Assembly: GCA_002354035.1 (NCBI GenBank)
Contig: DEKU01000027.1
Coordinates: 1 to 28,951 of the forward strand
From: Bacteroidales bacterium UBA2714
GTDB taxonomy: Bacteria; Bacteroidota; Bacteroidia; Bacteroidales; P3
Reading direction: 5' to 3'
DNA: 28,951 nt
Of this stretch, positions 9,124-18,655 are shown piece after piece (position 1 is the stretch's first letter; the number at the start of each line of letters is the position of its first letter). A model generated the notes under the pieces. That model saw nothing but the letters and a program-made list of their open reading frames with translations. It ran no database searches and had not been told where the DNA came from. Made by a program: the position numbers and the translations under genes.

Positions 9124-12100
9124 TTACTTGACTATCAGCTTTTTGATAGCGTTGATACTGTCGGCCGTGACACGGACAAAGTAGGCGCCCTGAGCCAGCT
9201 GTGAGGTGGCGAGGGTGGTGCTTTCGGTGCCAGCGGGCAGGGTGGCGGTGAGCTGGGTGCGGCCGGCCTGGTCGATGACTTCGACAAGGATGGCGCTGCC
9301 CGAGGCGGGCAGGGTGAGGCTGACATCGCCACTGGTGGGATTGGGTGCCAGGCGGATGCGAGCATCGTCGGTGGCGCTTTGGATGCTGCTGAAGGGGGTG
9401 AGGATGGTGATGGGTTCGGACCAGTGCTCGCTGAAGAAGTCGTCGCCACAGATGGCCCGGACGTAGATGTCGTATTCGTTCTCACCAATGAGGCCGCCGA
9501 GGTGGTAGGGGTGGGAGTCGGCGATGACGGAGAATCCGTTGCCTAAGTCGAAGCCACGATAGCCGTACTGGATTTCCCACTGGGTGGCGCGGCCGCCCTC
9601 GGTCCAGTCGATGTCGACGCTGTTGCCCTGCAGGTTGGAATAGGTGACATTGGTGACGTCAGGGCAGAAGTCGGTGACGAAGGTGATGGTGTCGCTCCAC
9701 TCGCTGGGGTCGTCGATGTCCTGGCAGGTGGTCTGGACGGCGGCGTAGTAGGTCATGTTGGCATCGAGGCCGGAGACGCTCTTGTGGGCGATGTAGCTGG
9801 AGACATATTTGTCGAAGTAGCTGTTGAAGACGTGGAGTCGGTAGCTGATGTTGTTTTCTTCAGGATCCCAGCGGAGGTCGACTTTGTTGTGGGTGACGGA
9901 GGTCACACGGAGTCCTTCGGGCGGGAGGCAGGGGATGTAGCCGGAGTTGAATTGGCCCATTTCCCAGCCGGAGATGCCGGTGCTGTCGCACACTTGGCGC
10001 ACTTGGTAGACGTAGTCGGTGTTGGGGATGACGTTGTTCATGACGTAGAAGGTGTCGTAGGTGACGAGGTCGTTGACAATCCAGGAGGAGGTGGAGGCCA
10101 GGCGGTAGCCTACCTGGTAGGAGCTGCCGGTGTTGCGCCAGCGGAGGGTGACGACGTTGGGTCGGATAATGGGGTTGAGGAGCACGGGACCATGGCACAT
10201 GGTGGGCGGGCAGAACTCAAAGGCCATCTGGTTGCGGTAGGCAAAGGTGGTACGTGTGCCCGTAAAGGCGCTGAGTGAGGTGAGGCTTGTGGGGTCGGGG
10301 TTGACGCCGTCGCTGTAGAAGGCGAGGGATTTGTTGTCGGGGGTGTTGTGGACACCGAAGGTGTAGGTAGTGCCGGAGTAGGCGTCGCTGTTGTCGTCAA
10401 TGGCAATGACGAGGTTGTGGACTCCGTCGTATTCGAAGGGATAGTTGAGCAGGAAGCGGTTCCAGCCTTGGGTGGAGTTGAGGCTGCCAGTGTAGACGAT
10501 GCGCAGGCTGTCGGGGTCGACAAAGTTGTTGGTGGAGGCGAAGGAGGCGAGGGAGGTGTGGCCCATATAGATGGTGCAGTTGGTCTTGTTGGTGACGGCT
10601 GCGGAGGGGTTGGTGTAGTAGAAACTGATGGCGGAGATGGAGGAGGGGCCGGACAGCTCGTCGTGGGTGACGATTTGCTGGGAGTAGGAGTAGCTGTAGT
10701 AGTTGTTGATGGGGATGTAGTATGAGGTGGTGGTGGATGCGAAGTCGGCTACGGTGTCGAAGATGGTCTCATTGCACCGCTTGGTGGTGAAGGAGTAGTT
10801 GAGTGAGAGGTTGGAGCTGTCGGTGTCGCTACAGATGCGGCGGACGTAGACCTGGTAGGTGAGGTTGGGGGAGAGGCCGGTGAGGTGGACGCTATTGGTG
10901 TTGACGTAGTCGTCGAGGACAATTTGTCCGGTACGTGAGCGGCAGAGGAAATGGTAGTTGGCGGATTCGGGGCCGTACCATGCAACGGTGGCCGAGGTCA
11001 TGGAGAGCTGGGTGGTGTGGACGCCTGCGGGACGCGGGCAGTCGATAAAGCTGATGCGGATGTTGTCGACCGCTGCAGGGCCACCGGAGTAGGGGGTACT
11101 GGAGGTGGACTGGTTGAACCAGAAGAAGGCCAGTCGGCGCACACCGGAGAGGGTGTCGAGCACTACGGTGTAGGTGTTCCAGAAGGGGCTGAGGCGCACG
11201 GTGACAAGGGGTGTGAGGTTGTTGACCATGCCCCAGGGCGAGGTGATGTTGGCATCGGAGGCCACAACCGGGATGTCGGGGTTGACGAGGAAGACCATGA
11301 GGCCGTCGTAGCCAGCCGAGGGGGTGCCGCCGGCGCGGGCGCGGAAGGAGAGGGTGAAGCTGGAGTCGCTGGGGCCGAAGTCGATGTCGCGGTAGGCCGA
11401 GGCGTTCACTACTTTGGTGAGGTCGGTGCTGTAGGTCATGCCGGAGTCGGCCGAGATGAACATGGAGTAGAAGGAGGTGTCGCCGAAGCCGGGAGTGCCG
11501 TCGCCGGCAGCGGTGTCGCGATACCAGTTGATGGTGGTGTTAGAGTTGGTTTGCCAGTTTTCCCATTCGGCGGGAGTCTCAAAGTCGTAGAAATAGGGGA
11601 CTGGCGCGGGTATCTGACGGGTGGCGAAATGGCCCACCTGACGCGACCAAACGGAGGTGTCGCCGGTGCCGCAGATGGTGCGGATGCGGAAGTCGTACTG
11701 GGTGGAGGGGTTGAGGCCGGTGATGGTCATGGGGTTGCTGGTGGCGATGACACGGGTGCCGGTGCCAAAGACATAGCCGTGGGGACCGTACTCAATCTGC
11801 CACTGGGATGCATAGGAGCGGGGGTTCCAGCCCAGGGTGGCGGTGTTGTGGGTGGTGTTGACGGATTCCAGACGGTTGGGGGTCTGGCAGGAGGGCACCA
11901 GTTCTACACGGATGCTGTCGAGGTAGAAACTGTTGATGACGTTGTTGGGTGAGACGTTGGCGTCAGAAACCAGTGTTATGTACTGTCCGGCACCGGGCAC
12001 TGACTCGAAGGAGACGTCGTAGATGCTGGGCTCGGTGGTGAGGGCGATAGTGTCGACCGGGGTGAAGGTGGTGAGGTCGCCGGGCTGCAGGCAGACTCCT

Positions 12101-15100
12101 GCAATGAGGTAGTTGCCTGCGGTGTTGGACCAGGCGGTCATCATGGCCTGGACGTTCTGGATGGGATAGGATATACTGTCGAGTTTGGGCAACGAGGCAT
12201 AGGTTGCGGGCGAGGTAATATAGGAATACATGTTGAGTGAGCGGTGGGTGGTGCCGTCATACGAGTTGGTGACGTCGGCGATGAAGGGATAGGAGGAGTA
12301 GCCGCCACATGTCCAGCAATAGGGCTTGGAGGTGGAGCCTGTGCGGTTGTAGCGGAAAGAGGCTTGGAAGGGAAGGCTGTCGATGTCGCCGCAAAGGGTG
12401 TTGAAGTTGGCGATGAAGGACCAGCTGGAGGTGTCGGTATTGACACAGACTCCGCGCACGTAGATGTCATAGATACGGGAGTGGGATAGACCGTAGAGGT
12501 TGACGCTGTCGTCCACGCTGGTGACTATGGTGCCGGTGCCGTGGGCGAAACCAGCGGGGCCGTATTCGATTTCGAAATAGTTGACGCCGGGATCGGACCA
12601 GTGGACTGTGGCGGAGTTGGCGGTGACGTTGGTGACCGTCACGTTGGTCGGACGGGGGCAGGTGGGGATATAGTTGACTTCAAGGTCGTCGAGATATATG
12701 CTCGAAGTGCCGCCATAGGAGGCAAGGACGATATAATGGTGGGAGGGGTTGGCTCCACGGAGGGGCACCTCAATCATTTCCCATGTGTTGTTGGCTGTCG
12801 GGGTGACCTCGGCAATCGACTGGAAGGTGGTGAGGTCGGTGTAGTCGAACATGGTGCCTATCTTTATGTTATAATTGGTGGAGGTTTTGTAGAGGGCCAT
12901 GGAGACTTGCAGGGTGTCGAGTTGCTCGCCCATGAGGGGGAGGACAAGGTAGGACTGGACGGCCGAGTTGCTATAGAAGTACATGCTGCGGGAGCCGCTG
13001 TTGGCATAAGAGGTAGTGACGTAGGGGTAGAAGGTACTGGTGCTTGTGGTGATTCTATGCCAGCAGTGCTGGGTGGGAGAGCCAAAGGTAGAGGTGGCTA
13101 TGAAGTTCTCAAAATTCTCGGTGAGGGGGAAGGTGGTGAACTCGGTGCAGGGAGTGGTCACATTGAGGGTGGCCGCAATGCTGTCGCCTCCGCATTCGGG
13201 CACTACCTTGATTGTATAGTCGGTTTGGGGAGTGAGGCCGTAGATGGTGAAATACCAGTCGGACACGATGAGGGATGCTGTGGTCCACACGCTGTCGGCT
13301 TGGGTCTTGTAGTAGATGTCCCACGAGGTTTCTTGATAGCCCGGAGCCCAGCGGAAGCTGACGCTGTTGGGGAGGACATCGGTTAGCACCACATTGGGGG
13401 CCACGCAGGTGACGAGAGTGTCGGGCGGCACGATGAAGTTGACATTGGGTCGTGAGGTGCTGTAATAGAACGAGGACGAGGAGAGGTTGGAAGTGGTGTA
13501 TGCGGTGTTGTCCTTGTAGGCATAGAGGGACGCGTTGCGACCGCAGGACGTGCTGTAGCCATAGAAACCCGAGCTGTAGTGGGAGGCACCGGCGGGCTGG
13601 TTGACAAAAGATGTCAGCACAATGCTGTGCACGCCGTCCCACACAAAAGGTGTGTCGAAGTAATATTCATGAAGGCCCACATCGGTAGTGTTGCGGGTGC
13701 CGGTGTAGACTTGGGTCATGCTGCCGGTGAGGGGGGACGTGGAGGTGAAGACCGTGTTGTTGGTATGGCCCATGAAGAGGACTATTTCTTTGTTATAGCT
13801 GCCTGCCGTACTCCACGTGTATGTGACACCGTGGATGGGACCCGGTTCCACACCCATGGCTGTCAGCTCCTCAGCTGTATAGATGCTTTGGCAGAAGGTG
13901 TTGCCCCACGACGACATGACGGGCACCCCATTGGTTTGGTTAGTGCCGGTGCCGGAGGGGTCGGACATACCACCGGCGCGCGCACGGGTGACGAACTGGA
14001 CTGAGTCGCCGAAGATGGTGTCGCCATTGCAGTAGGTGGAGATGTAGGCGGTGTAGTTGGTCAGCTGATCCAGATAGGTGAAGAAGTAGTCAAAGCTGGT
14101 TGTGGTGTCCTCAAAAAGAGGTATTTCAGGGTTGTCTCGGTTGCGCAGACTGACGATGAAGTAGTCCGGCATACCGGTGGTGCCCACCATATTCCAATGC
14201 ATTAAAGCCGAAGTGCCAGCAATGTTCGACACTGTGGCTTCATTGGCATAGCGGCACTGGGGCGCTGCATGGCAGGAGACTTGAAGGGCAAAACCACTCG
14301 ACACCACGCTGCCATCCGACACAAAGACTATCGTCAGCGGCCCGCTGACCGATGCGATTTGGGGGATAGTGCCTGTGCCCTCCCCTTGGAAGAGCAGCGG
14401 TGCCGACGGGCTGGAACCATCGCGTATATAAATATGGTCGCAGCACTGCTCGGTTTGGTACGTTCCTTGAACCACCACCACCGAGTCGGGCGAGGAGGGC
14501 ATTATGATAAGGGTGGAGTTGCACGAGTTGGAATAATTCCCCGTCGCACCACCGTTGTCATATATCATTCCGCCACAAGCATAGATGGTGTTCATACCCG
14601 TAGCGGGCATGTTGTAGGAACCGGGGGTAACACGTACGGGACCCTCCCAGAAACTCATCTCACCGCCACAGTCGGTGCGGACGTAGGCGTCGTAAATGCC
14701 ACCGGCCACCATTGTGGTGCATACATAGAACGTGTCGGTCAGATACGTCACACTGTTCCGCATGCTGTCGACCGGGGTGCCGATGGTGTCATAGCGGAAC
14801 TCCCATTGGCTGGTGCCCAGTGCGGCATTCCATCCAAAACAGACACTGTCCGGACGCGAGAACGAACGGCATATAAAATTGAGAGGACGCAGACAGTTCG
14901 ACTCCACACGGGAGAACATCAGTGTCAACCCCTGCTGCGGCGAGCTGGTAGGACTAAGCTGAATCAGGTTGGGACTACCTCCCGGAGCGACCGTTTGAAC
15001 CGACGGCGATGCCCAGGTGCCAGAAAGAGCGACCAAGGCGTTGGCGCTATATTCACGCAAATAGACATACACGCCCCATGTGTCGGCCACTTCGCACGTG

Positions 15101-15597
15101 TCGTAAATCATCTCGATGTCACCCGTCTCATACAGCACTGTTTGGTAACGGATGTTGGTGTGGACACTTGTGTCGGCCGAAGATAGGTGCCACTCAATCA
15201 CCACACTGCGGTTGGGGGCACTGCCTCTCTCTTCGTAAAAGACATCGAATGCGGTTGACCCATCGAATGCATGTGCAAATGGGGCGATGACACTCATATT
15301 GGGGACATAAACGTTCGGGCTCGTACTCGGGTTTGCCGTGCCAATGCCTATCTGCCCAAAGATGGTGGGGGTGACAATGCTACAAGTGTCCTGCCCGTAA
15401 TAAAACGTGAAAGGCAAAATCAGCTGTGTCGACATATTAGCAAAACTCAACTCTGACAATTCTGTCCCCGTCGATTCAATCGAACTGAACATCGAAGTGT
15501 AGGTACTGTACACATAATCGGAGACATGCGTCTGAGCCCCTGCGGCAAAAGGCATCAGCGCCGCAACCAAAAGGAATGATAGTCTTAAACGTCTCAT
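9124..15597 (-). CDS. Giant T9SS-secreted multidomain adhesin, complete (2,157 aa)
   Basis: Signal peptide at residues 1-21 (MRRLRLSFLLVAALMPFAAG then A). An N-terminal domain of about 210 residues that I do not recognise follows. Next come an Fn3 repeat, a CUB-like domain (about 335-445, CGGMIYDNGG), another Fn3 and a beta-rich module (540-722). Then three jelly-roll domains (820-980, 1075-1238, 1328-1520) alternate with Fn3 repeats. A second beta-rich module (1612-1800) and three Fn3 repeats lead to a type A T9SS sorting domain (about 2077-2157, starting RLAPNPTSGD, ending KKLIVK). The second module closely matches residues 2140-2315 of the left adhesin: both contain TNKTNCTIY or TDKTNCTIY, and NSTQGWN or NCTQGWN. 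By family it should be secreted by T9SS and bound to surface A-LPS; the ligand is unknown. It is divergent from the C25 peptidase, with a promoter box at 15772-15764. Confidence 0.95.
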   Translation of the reverse strand: MRRLRLSFLLVAALMPFAAGAQTHVSDYVYSTYTSMFSSIESTGTELSELSFANMSTQLILPFTFYYGQDTCSIVTPTIFGQIGIGTANPSTSPNVYVPNMSVIAPFAHAFDGSTAFDVFYEERGSAPNRSVVIEWHLSSADTSVHTNIRYQTVLYETGDIEMIYDTCEVADTWGVYVYLREYSANALVALSGTWASPSVQTVAPGGSPNLIQLSPTSSPQQGLTLMFSRVESNCLRPLNFICRSFSRPDSVCFGWNAALGTSQWEFRYDTIGTPVDSMRNSVTYLTDTFYVCTTMVAGGIYDAYVRTDCGGEMSFWEGPVRVTPGSYNMPATGMNTIYACGGMIYDNGGATGNYSNSCNSTLIIMPSSPDSVVVVQGTYQTEQCCDHIYIRDGSSPSAPLLFQGEGTGTIPQIASVSGPLTIVFVSDGSVVSSGFALQVSCHAAPQCRYANEATVSNIAGTSALMHWNMVGTTGMPDYFIVSLRNRDNPEIPLFEDTTTSFDYFFTYLDQLTNYTAYISTYCNGDTIFGDSVQFVTRARAGGMSDPSGTGTNQTNGVPVMSSWGNTFCQSIYTAEELTAMGVEPGPIHGVTYTWSTAGSYNKEIVLFMGHTNNTVFTSTSPLTGSMTQVYTGTRNTTDVGLHEYYFDTPFVWDGVHSIVLTSFVNQPAGASHYSSGFYGYSTSCGRNASLYAYKDNTAYTTSNLSSSSFYYSTSRPNVNFIVPPDTLVTCVAPNVVLTDVLPNSVSFRWAPGYQETSWDIYYKTQADSVWTTASLIVSDWYFTIYGLTPQTDYTIKVVPECGGDSIAATLNVTTPCTEFTTFPLTENFENFIATSTFGSPTQHCWHRITTSTSTFYPYVTTSYANSGSRSMYFYSNSAVQSYLVLPLMGEQLDTLQVSMALYKTSTNYNIKIGTMFDYTDLTTFQSIAEVTPTANNTWEMIEVPLRGANPSHHYIVLASYGGTSSIYLDDLEVNYIPTCPRPTNVTVTNVTANSATVHWSDPGVNYFEIEYGPAGFAHGTGTIVTSVDDSVNLYGLSHSRIYDIYVRGVCVNTDTSSWSFIANFNTLCGDIDSLPFQASFRYNRTGSTSKPYCWTCGGYSSYPFIADVTNSYDGTTHRSLNMYSYITSPATYASLPKLDSISYPIQNVQAMMTAWSNTAGNYLIAGVCLQPGDLTTFTPVDTIALTTEPSIYDVSFESVPGAGQYITLVSDANVSPNNVINSFYLDSIRVELVPSCQTPNRLESVNTTHNTATLGWNPRSYASQWQIEYGPHGYVFGTGTRVIATSNPMTITGLNPSTQYDFRIRTICGTGDTSVWSRQVGHFATRQIPAPVPYFYDFETPAEWENWQTNSNTTINWYRDTAAGDGTPGFGDTSFYSMFISADSGMTYSTDLTKVVNASAYRDIDFGPSDSSFTLSFRARAGGTPSAGYDGLMVFLVNPDIPVVASDANITSPWGMVNNLTPLVTVRLSPFWNTYTVVLDTLSGVRRLAFFWFNQSTSSTPYSGGPAAVDNIRISFIDCPRPAGVHTTQLSMTSATVAWYGPESANYHFLCRSRTGQIVLDDYVNTNSVHLTGLSPNLTYQVYVRRICSDTDSSNLSLNYSFTTKRCNETIFDTVADFASTTTSYYIPINNYYSYSYSQQIVTHDELSGPSSISAISFYYTNPSAAVTNKTNCTIYMGHTSLASFASTNNFVDPDSLRIVYTGSLNSTQGWNRFLLNYPFEYDGVHNLVIAIDDNSDAYSGTTYTFGVHNTPDNKSLAFYSDGVNPDPTSLTSLSAFTGTRTTFAYRNQMAFEFCPPTMCHGPVLLNPIIRPNVVTLRWRNTGSSYQVGYRLASTSSWIVNDLVTYDTFYVMNNVIPNTDYVYQVRQVCDSTGISGWEMGQFNSGYIPCLPPEGLRVTSVTHNKVDLRWDPEENNISYRLHVFNSYFDKYVSSYIAHKSVSGLDANMTYYAAVQTTCQDIDDPSEWSDTITFVTDFCPDVTNVTYSNLQGNSVDIDWTEGGRATQWEIQYGYRGFDLGNGFSVIADSHPYHLGGLIGENEYDIYVRAICGDDFFSEHWSEPITILTPFSSIQSATDDARIRLAPNPTSGDVSLTLPASGSAILVEVIDQAGRTQLTATLPAGTESTTLATSQLAQGAYFVRVTADSINAIKKLIVK

Positions 15598-15763
15598 AAT
15601 ATGTTATGTTTTACATTGTTTTATCTTGCAACAAACTTGCCCGGACCGAACGTTGCACCTCTCCCCACGGGCCTCCCACTTCACTCCAAAAGCTATCACA
15701 GACTCTTCTCGCCCCTCGCACAACCCTCTCCTTTCTACCTCGATGCAAACACAGAACGGCAAT

Positions 15764-15772
15764 GCAAAAATA
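15764..15772 (-). promoter_or_regulatory. Bacteroidetes -7 promoter box for the 2,157-aa adhesin
   Basis: On the minus strand this reads TATTTTTGC, an exact fit to TAnnTTTG. It would give a leader of about 160 bases. It faces an identical box on the plus strand at 15805-15813, making a compact divergent promoter. No clear -33 TTG motif is seen. Confidence 0.6.
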
Positions 15773-15804
15773 CACTTTTTTTTTATTATCTTGCATTTTT
15801 TCTC

Positions 15805-15813
15805 TATTTTTGC
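15805..15813 (+). promoter_or_regulatory. Bacteroidetes -7 promoter box for the C25 peptidase operon
   Basis: TATTTTTGC fits TAnnTTTG exactly and ends 9 bases before the ATG at 15823. The mRNA would therefore have a very short leader or none. TTG at 15791-15793 is a weak -33 candidate, but its spacing is short. Confidence 0.6.
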
Positions 15814-15822
15814 ATTTCGAAA

Positions 15823-18651
15823 ATGTACACAAACCACTTCTCAACAAAGGCTTTCGCCCTGATATGCACCATGTTGCTGACACTATCTGTCAGCGCACAA
15901 CAATATATCACTAAGTCCGGCACTGCCGTCACTCCGGCCTTTCGCACCGCCCCCTTCCCCCCCTCTCCCCACTCCTCAAAACATCTCCCTCCCGACTCGT
16001 CGGCGGGCCATTTCTACATCGTCACCACCACCGACCTCCTGCCCGCTCTCCATCCCTTCATTCGATGGAAAAGCCAGCAAGGCTTCCACGTCCACCCCCT
16101 CTCGCCCGCCACACCCCACCCCGACAGCATCCGCTCAACCCTCTCTCTCTTTTACCACTCCCATCCCCACCTCCCCATGTACATCTTGCTGGTGGGCGAC
16201 GTGGACCGCCTGCCAGCCTTCAGGGGCAAACATTTCCCCTCTGGGCTCAACAACCACTCCACCGACCTCTATTATGCCGAATACACCGGCGACTACCTGC
16301 CCGAGGCTCAAATAGGCCGCTTCTCCGTTTCCGACCCCGACCAACTGGCCCAAGTGGCCGACAAAGTAATACGCTACGAGCAGGGGTATTACGCTTCGCT
16401 CTACAACCAACTGCTGCTCATAGCTGGCAGCGAAAGCCGCACCCCGGCACCCATCACCACCAACGGACAGGTCCACTACCTCTCGCACCTCGCTGCCCTG
16501 CACCGCCCCTTGGCCGACACCGTCTGTTTCCACAATCCCGCCTCGGCATCGCTACGCGACAGCATCCTTGCCGCGCTGGGACAGCGCAACCTAATGGTCA
16601 ACTACACCGCCCACTGCACACCCCAAGGGTGGACCAACCCCTCGCTCAAAATCGTCGACCTCCCGTCACTCAACAACCCCGTCCCCACCCTTTTCATCAA
16701 CAACTGCTGCCGTTCCAACGCCTTTGCGGGCGACTGCTTTGGTGAAGAGCTGCTCCGCCAGCCCCAAGGTGGAGCCGTGGCGGTGATTGGAGCCACCAAC
16801 GAAACCCTCTGGGACGAAGACTACTACTGGGCCGTAGGAGCCAAATATCCCCCCTCCCTCACCCCCTCATTCGACAGCCTCCGTCCCGGCGCCTTCGATT
16901 CTCTCATCATCCCCGCCAACGCCCTCCAGTCTCTCCCCGCCTCCGGCACCACCCTGGGCCAAATGCTCCACCAAGGCTGCCGCGCAGTGACCTACGCCGG
17001 ATCGCCCTTCGATGCCTTCTATTGGGAAATCTACTCCCTGCTCGGCGACCCCTCCCTGATTCCTTTCTGGACCCACCCCGACACACTCGCCCTCATAGCA
17101 CCTGACAGCATCATGGCTGGTGCCACCGCCATCACCCTCCGCGCCACTCCCCACGCCCGCATCACCGCCACCGTCGACACCCTCCTGATCGGCACAGCCA
17201 TCGTCTCGGCCGACAGCATGGCAACCCTGCACCTCTGCCGTGCTCTCGACACCGACAGCCTCATCCTTACAGCCACACTGCCCGAAGCCATCAGCGCCAC
17301 CAGCCATCCCACCATCTATCGACCGTACAGTCCTTTCCTTGCCCTGGCCGACTACCACGCCACCGACTCTCTTCTCACCCTTCACATCAAGAACCAAGGG
17401 CAACAAACCGCCGTGGACCACAGTCTCCTCCTCACCCAAGGCAACAGCCAAGGCCTCCAGCTGCCCGCTCCCCTCGCCTGTCCCATCCCCACCCTCGCCA
17501 GCCTGGCCGACACCCACGTCACACTCAGCCTGGCCGGTTCCACACCGGGCTTCGAACCCCTCCTCTCGGCCATCCTGCAACTGAGCGACAGCACCAACCA
17601 GACCTACACCACCCTACGCATCTCCGCTCCCCTGCCCGACCACCGACCACAGCTCACTGCAATGCAAATACTCATGCCCGACCTCACCCCCTGCCGCCAG
17701 CTCCTGCCCGACCACGACTATCTCCTCTCCCTCACCCTTGCCCACCCGGCCGACTCGATGCGCTACGCCATACAGCACAACGCCGCCCAAACCCTCGCCC
17801 CCTGCCCCGCCACCGTCACCATCCCCTTCCACACTCCCTCGCAACTCTCACACCTCAACATCGCCCTCACTCCCCACCACGGCAACTGGCACCACACCTA
17901 CTCCTACTGGCTCACCGCCCTCCGCACCACTGAACCTTTCGAGACAGCCGACTTCAGCAACCTCCCCTGGCTACACCCCAACCTCTACCCCTGGGTCATC
18001 GACTCCCTCAACCCCCACGAAGGCCTCTCCTGCGCCCGCTCCGCACCCATCGGCCACTCCCTCCAGTCCGTCCTCGCACTCGACGTCGACATCCTTGCCG
18101 ACGACACCCTCTCGTTCGACTACAACCTCTCCAGCGACCCCAAAGACTGGCTCCACTTCCTCGTCGACGGCCGCCGACGCGCCTATTGGAGCGGCAACAC
18201 CGGCTGGCAACACTACTCCCGACCCATAACCGCTGGCCACCACCGGCTGGAATGGGTCTACCAAAAAGACAACTCCGACAGCCAACACGACGACTGCGCC
18301 CGCATCGACAACCTCCAACTGCCCCTCGCCCTCTGGCAGCAACCCTCCGGCACACCCCGCGCCGACAGCCTCCTCGCCCTTCCCCCCAGCCCCTCCCCTC
18401 TCCCCGCCGCCCACTTCACCATCTGTCCCAACCCCGCCTCCACGCGCATCACCCTCCTCACCCCTCCCTGCCCCACACCCCGCACCATCACACTGTTCGA
18501 CAACCTCGGACGAACCATCGACAAAATAAAAATCCCTCCACAAGCCACCTCCACACAATATTCAACCGCACATCTCCGTTTAGGCACCTATACACTCATC
18601 CTGCGTCACCCCGCCGGAACATACATACAAAAAATGACAGTTATTCGATAG
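15823..18651 (+). CDS. Secreted gingipain-family (C25) cysteine peptidase with T9SS sorting domain
   Basis: 942 aa from the ATG at 15823. The frame stays open upstream to 15601, but the promoter box and signal peptide (MYTNHFSTKAFALICTMLLT, cut near SVSA) fix this start. A short propeptide (about 22-60) precedes the C25 domain (about 62-415; MYILLVGDVDRLPAF, YYAEYTGDYLPEAQIGR). The catalytic pair is seen as NYTAHC (His264) and NNCCRSNAF (Cys296 by alignment with gingipain ACVNGDF). Their spacing of 32 matches the family. Ig-like sequence (about 416-700), a jelly-roll domain (about 704-835) and a type A T9SS sorting domain (about 865-942, CPNPASTRI) follow. The family cleaves proteins outside the cell. 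It is unlikely to be the PorU sortase, whose catalytic residues lie several hundred residues further in. Four bases separate it from the DUF4271 gene. Confidence 0.92.
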   Translation: MYTNHFSTKAFALICTMLLTLSVSAQQYITKSGTAVTPAFRTAPFPPSPHSSKHLPPDSSAGHFYIVTTTDLLPALHPFIRWKSQQGFHVHPLSPATPHPDSIRSTLSLFYHSHPHLPMYILLVGDVDRLPAFRGKHFPSGLNNHSTDLYYAEYTGDYLPEAQIGRFSVSDPDQLAQVADKVIRYEQGYYASLYNQLLLIAGSESRTPAPITTNGQVHYLSHLAALHRPLADTVCFHNPASASLRDSILAALGQRNLMVNYTAHCTPQGWTNPSLKIVDLPSLNNPVPTLFINNCCRSNAFAGDCFGEELLRQPQGGAVAVIGATNETLWDEDYYWAVGAKYPPSLTPSFDSLRPGAFDSLIIPANALQSLPASGTTLGQMLHQGCRAVTYAGSPFDAFYWEIYSLLGDPSLIPFWTHPDTLALIAPDSIMAGATAITLRATPHARITATVDTLLIGTAIVSADSMATLHLCRALDTDSLILTATLPEAISATSHPTIYRPYSPFLALADYHATDSLLTLHIKNQGQQTAVDHSLLLTQGNSQGLQLPAPLACPIPTLASLADTHVTLSLAGSTPGFEPLLSAILQLSDSTNQTYTTLRISAPLPDHRPQLTAMQILMPDLTPCRQLLPDHDYLLSLTLAHPADSMRYAIQHNAAQTLAPCPATVTIPFHTPSQLSHLNIALTPHHGNWHHTYSYWLTALRTTEPFETADFSNLPWLHPNLYPWVIDSLNPHEGLSCARSAPIGHSLQSVLALDVDILADDTLSFDYNLSSDPKDWLHFLVDGRRRAYWSGNTGWQHYSRPITAGHHRLEWVYQKDNSDSQHDDCARIDNLQLPLALWQQPSGTPRADSLLALPPSPSPLPAAHFTICPNPASTRITLLTPPCPTPRTITLFDNLGRTIDKIKIPPQATSTQYSTAHLRLGTYTLILRHPAGTYIQKMTVIR

Positions 18652-18655
18652 CCCC

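Noticed and set aside
10951..11952. 333-codon plus-strand open frame, and the similar one at 12541-13386
   Set aside because: Antisense shadows of the 2,157-aa adhesin in the same register, caused by the codon bias.
15601..15822. N-terminal extension of the C25 peptidase
   Set aside because: It contains the promoter boxes and lies before a clear signal peptide at 15823.
16867..17580. Minus-strand open frame of 237 codons inside the C25 gene
   Set aside because: Gly/Val/Glu-rich shadow of a C-rich gene; no start signals and no family.
15823..18651. PorU sortase of the T9SS
   Set aside because: The catalytic His264/Cys296 lie much nearer the N-terminus than in PorU, the protein is shorter, and no other por gene is adjacent.
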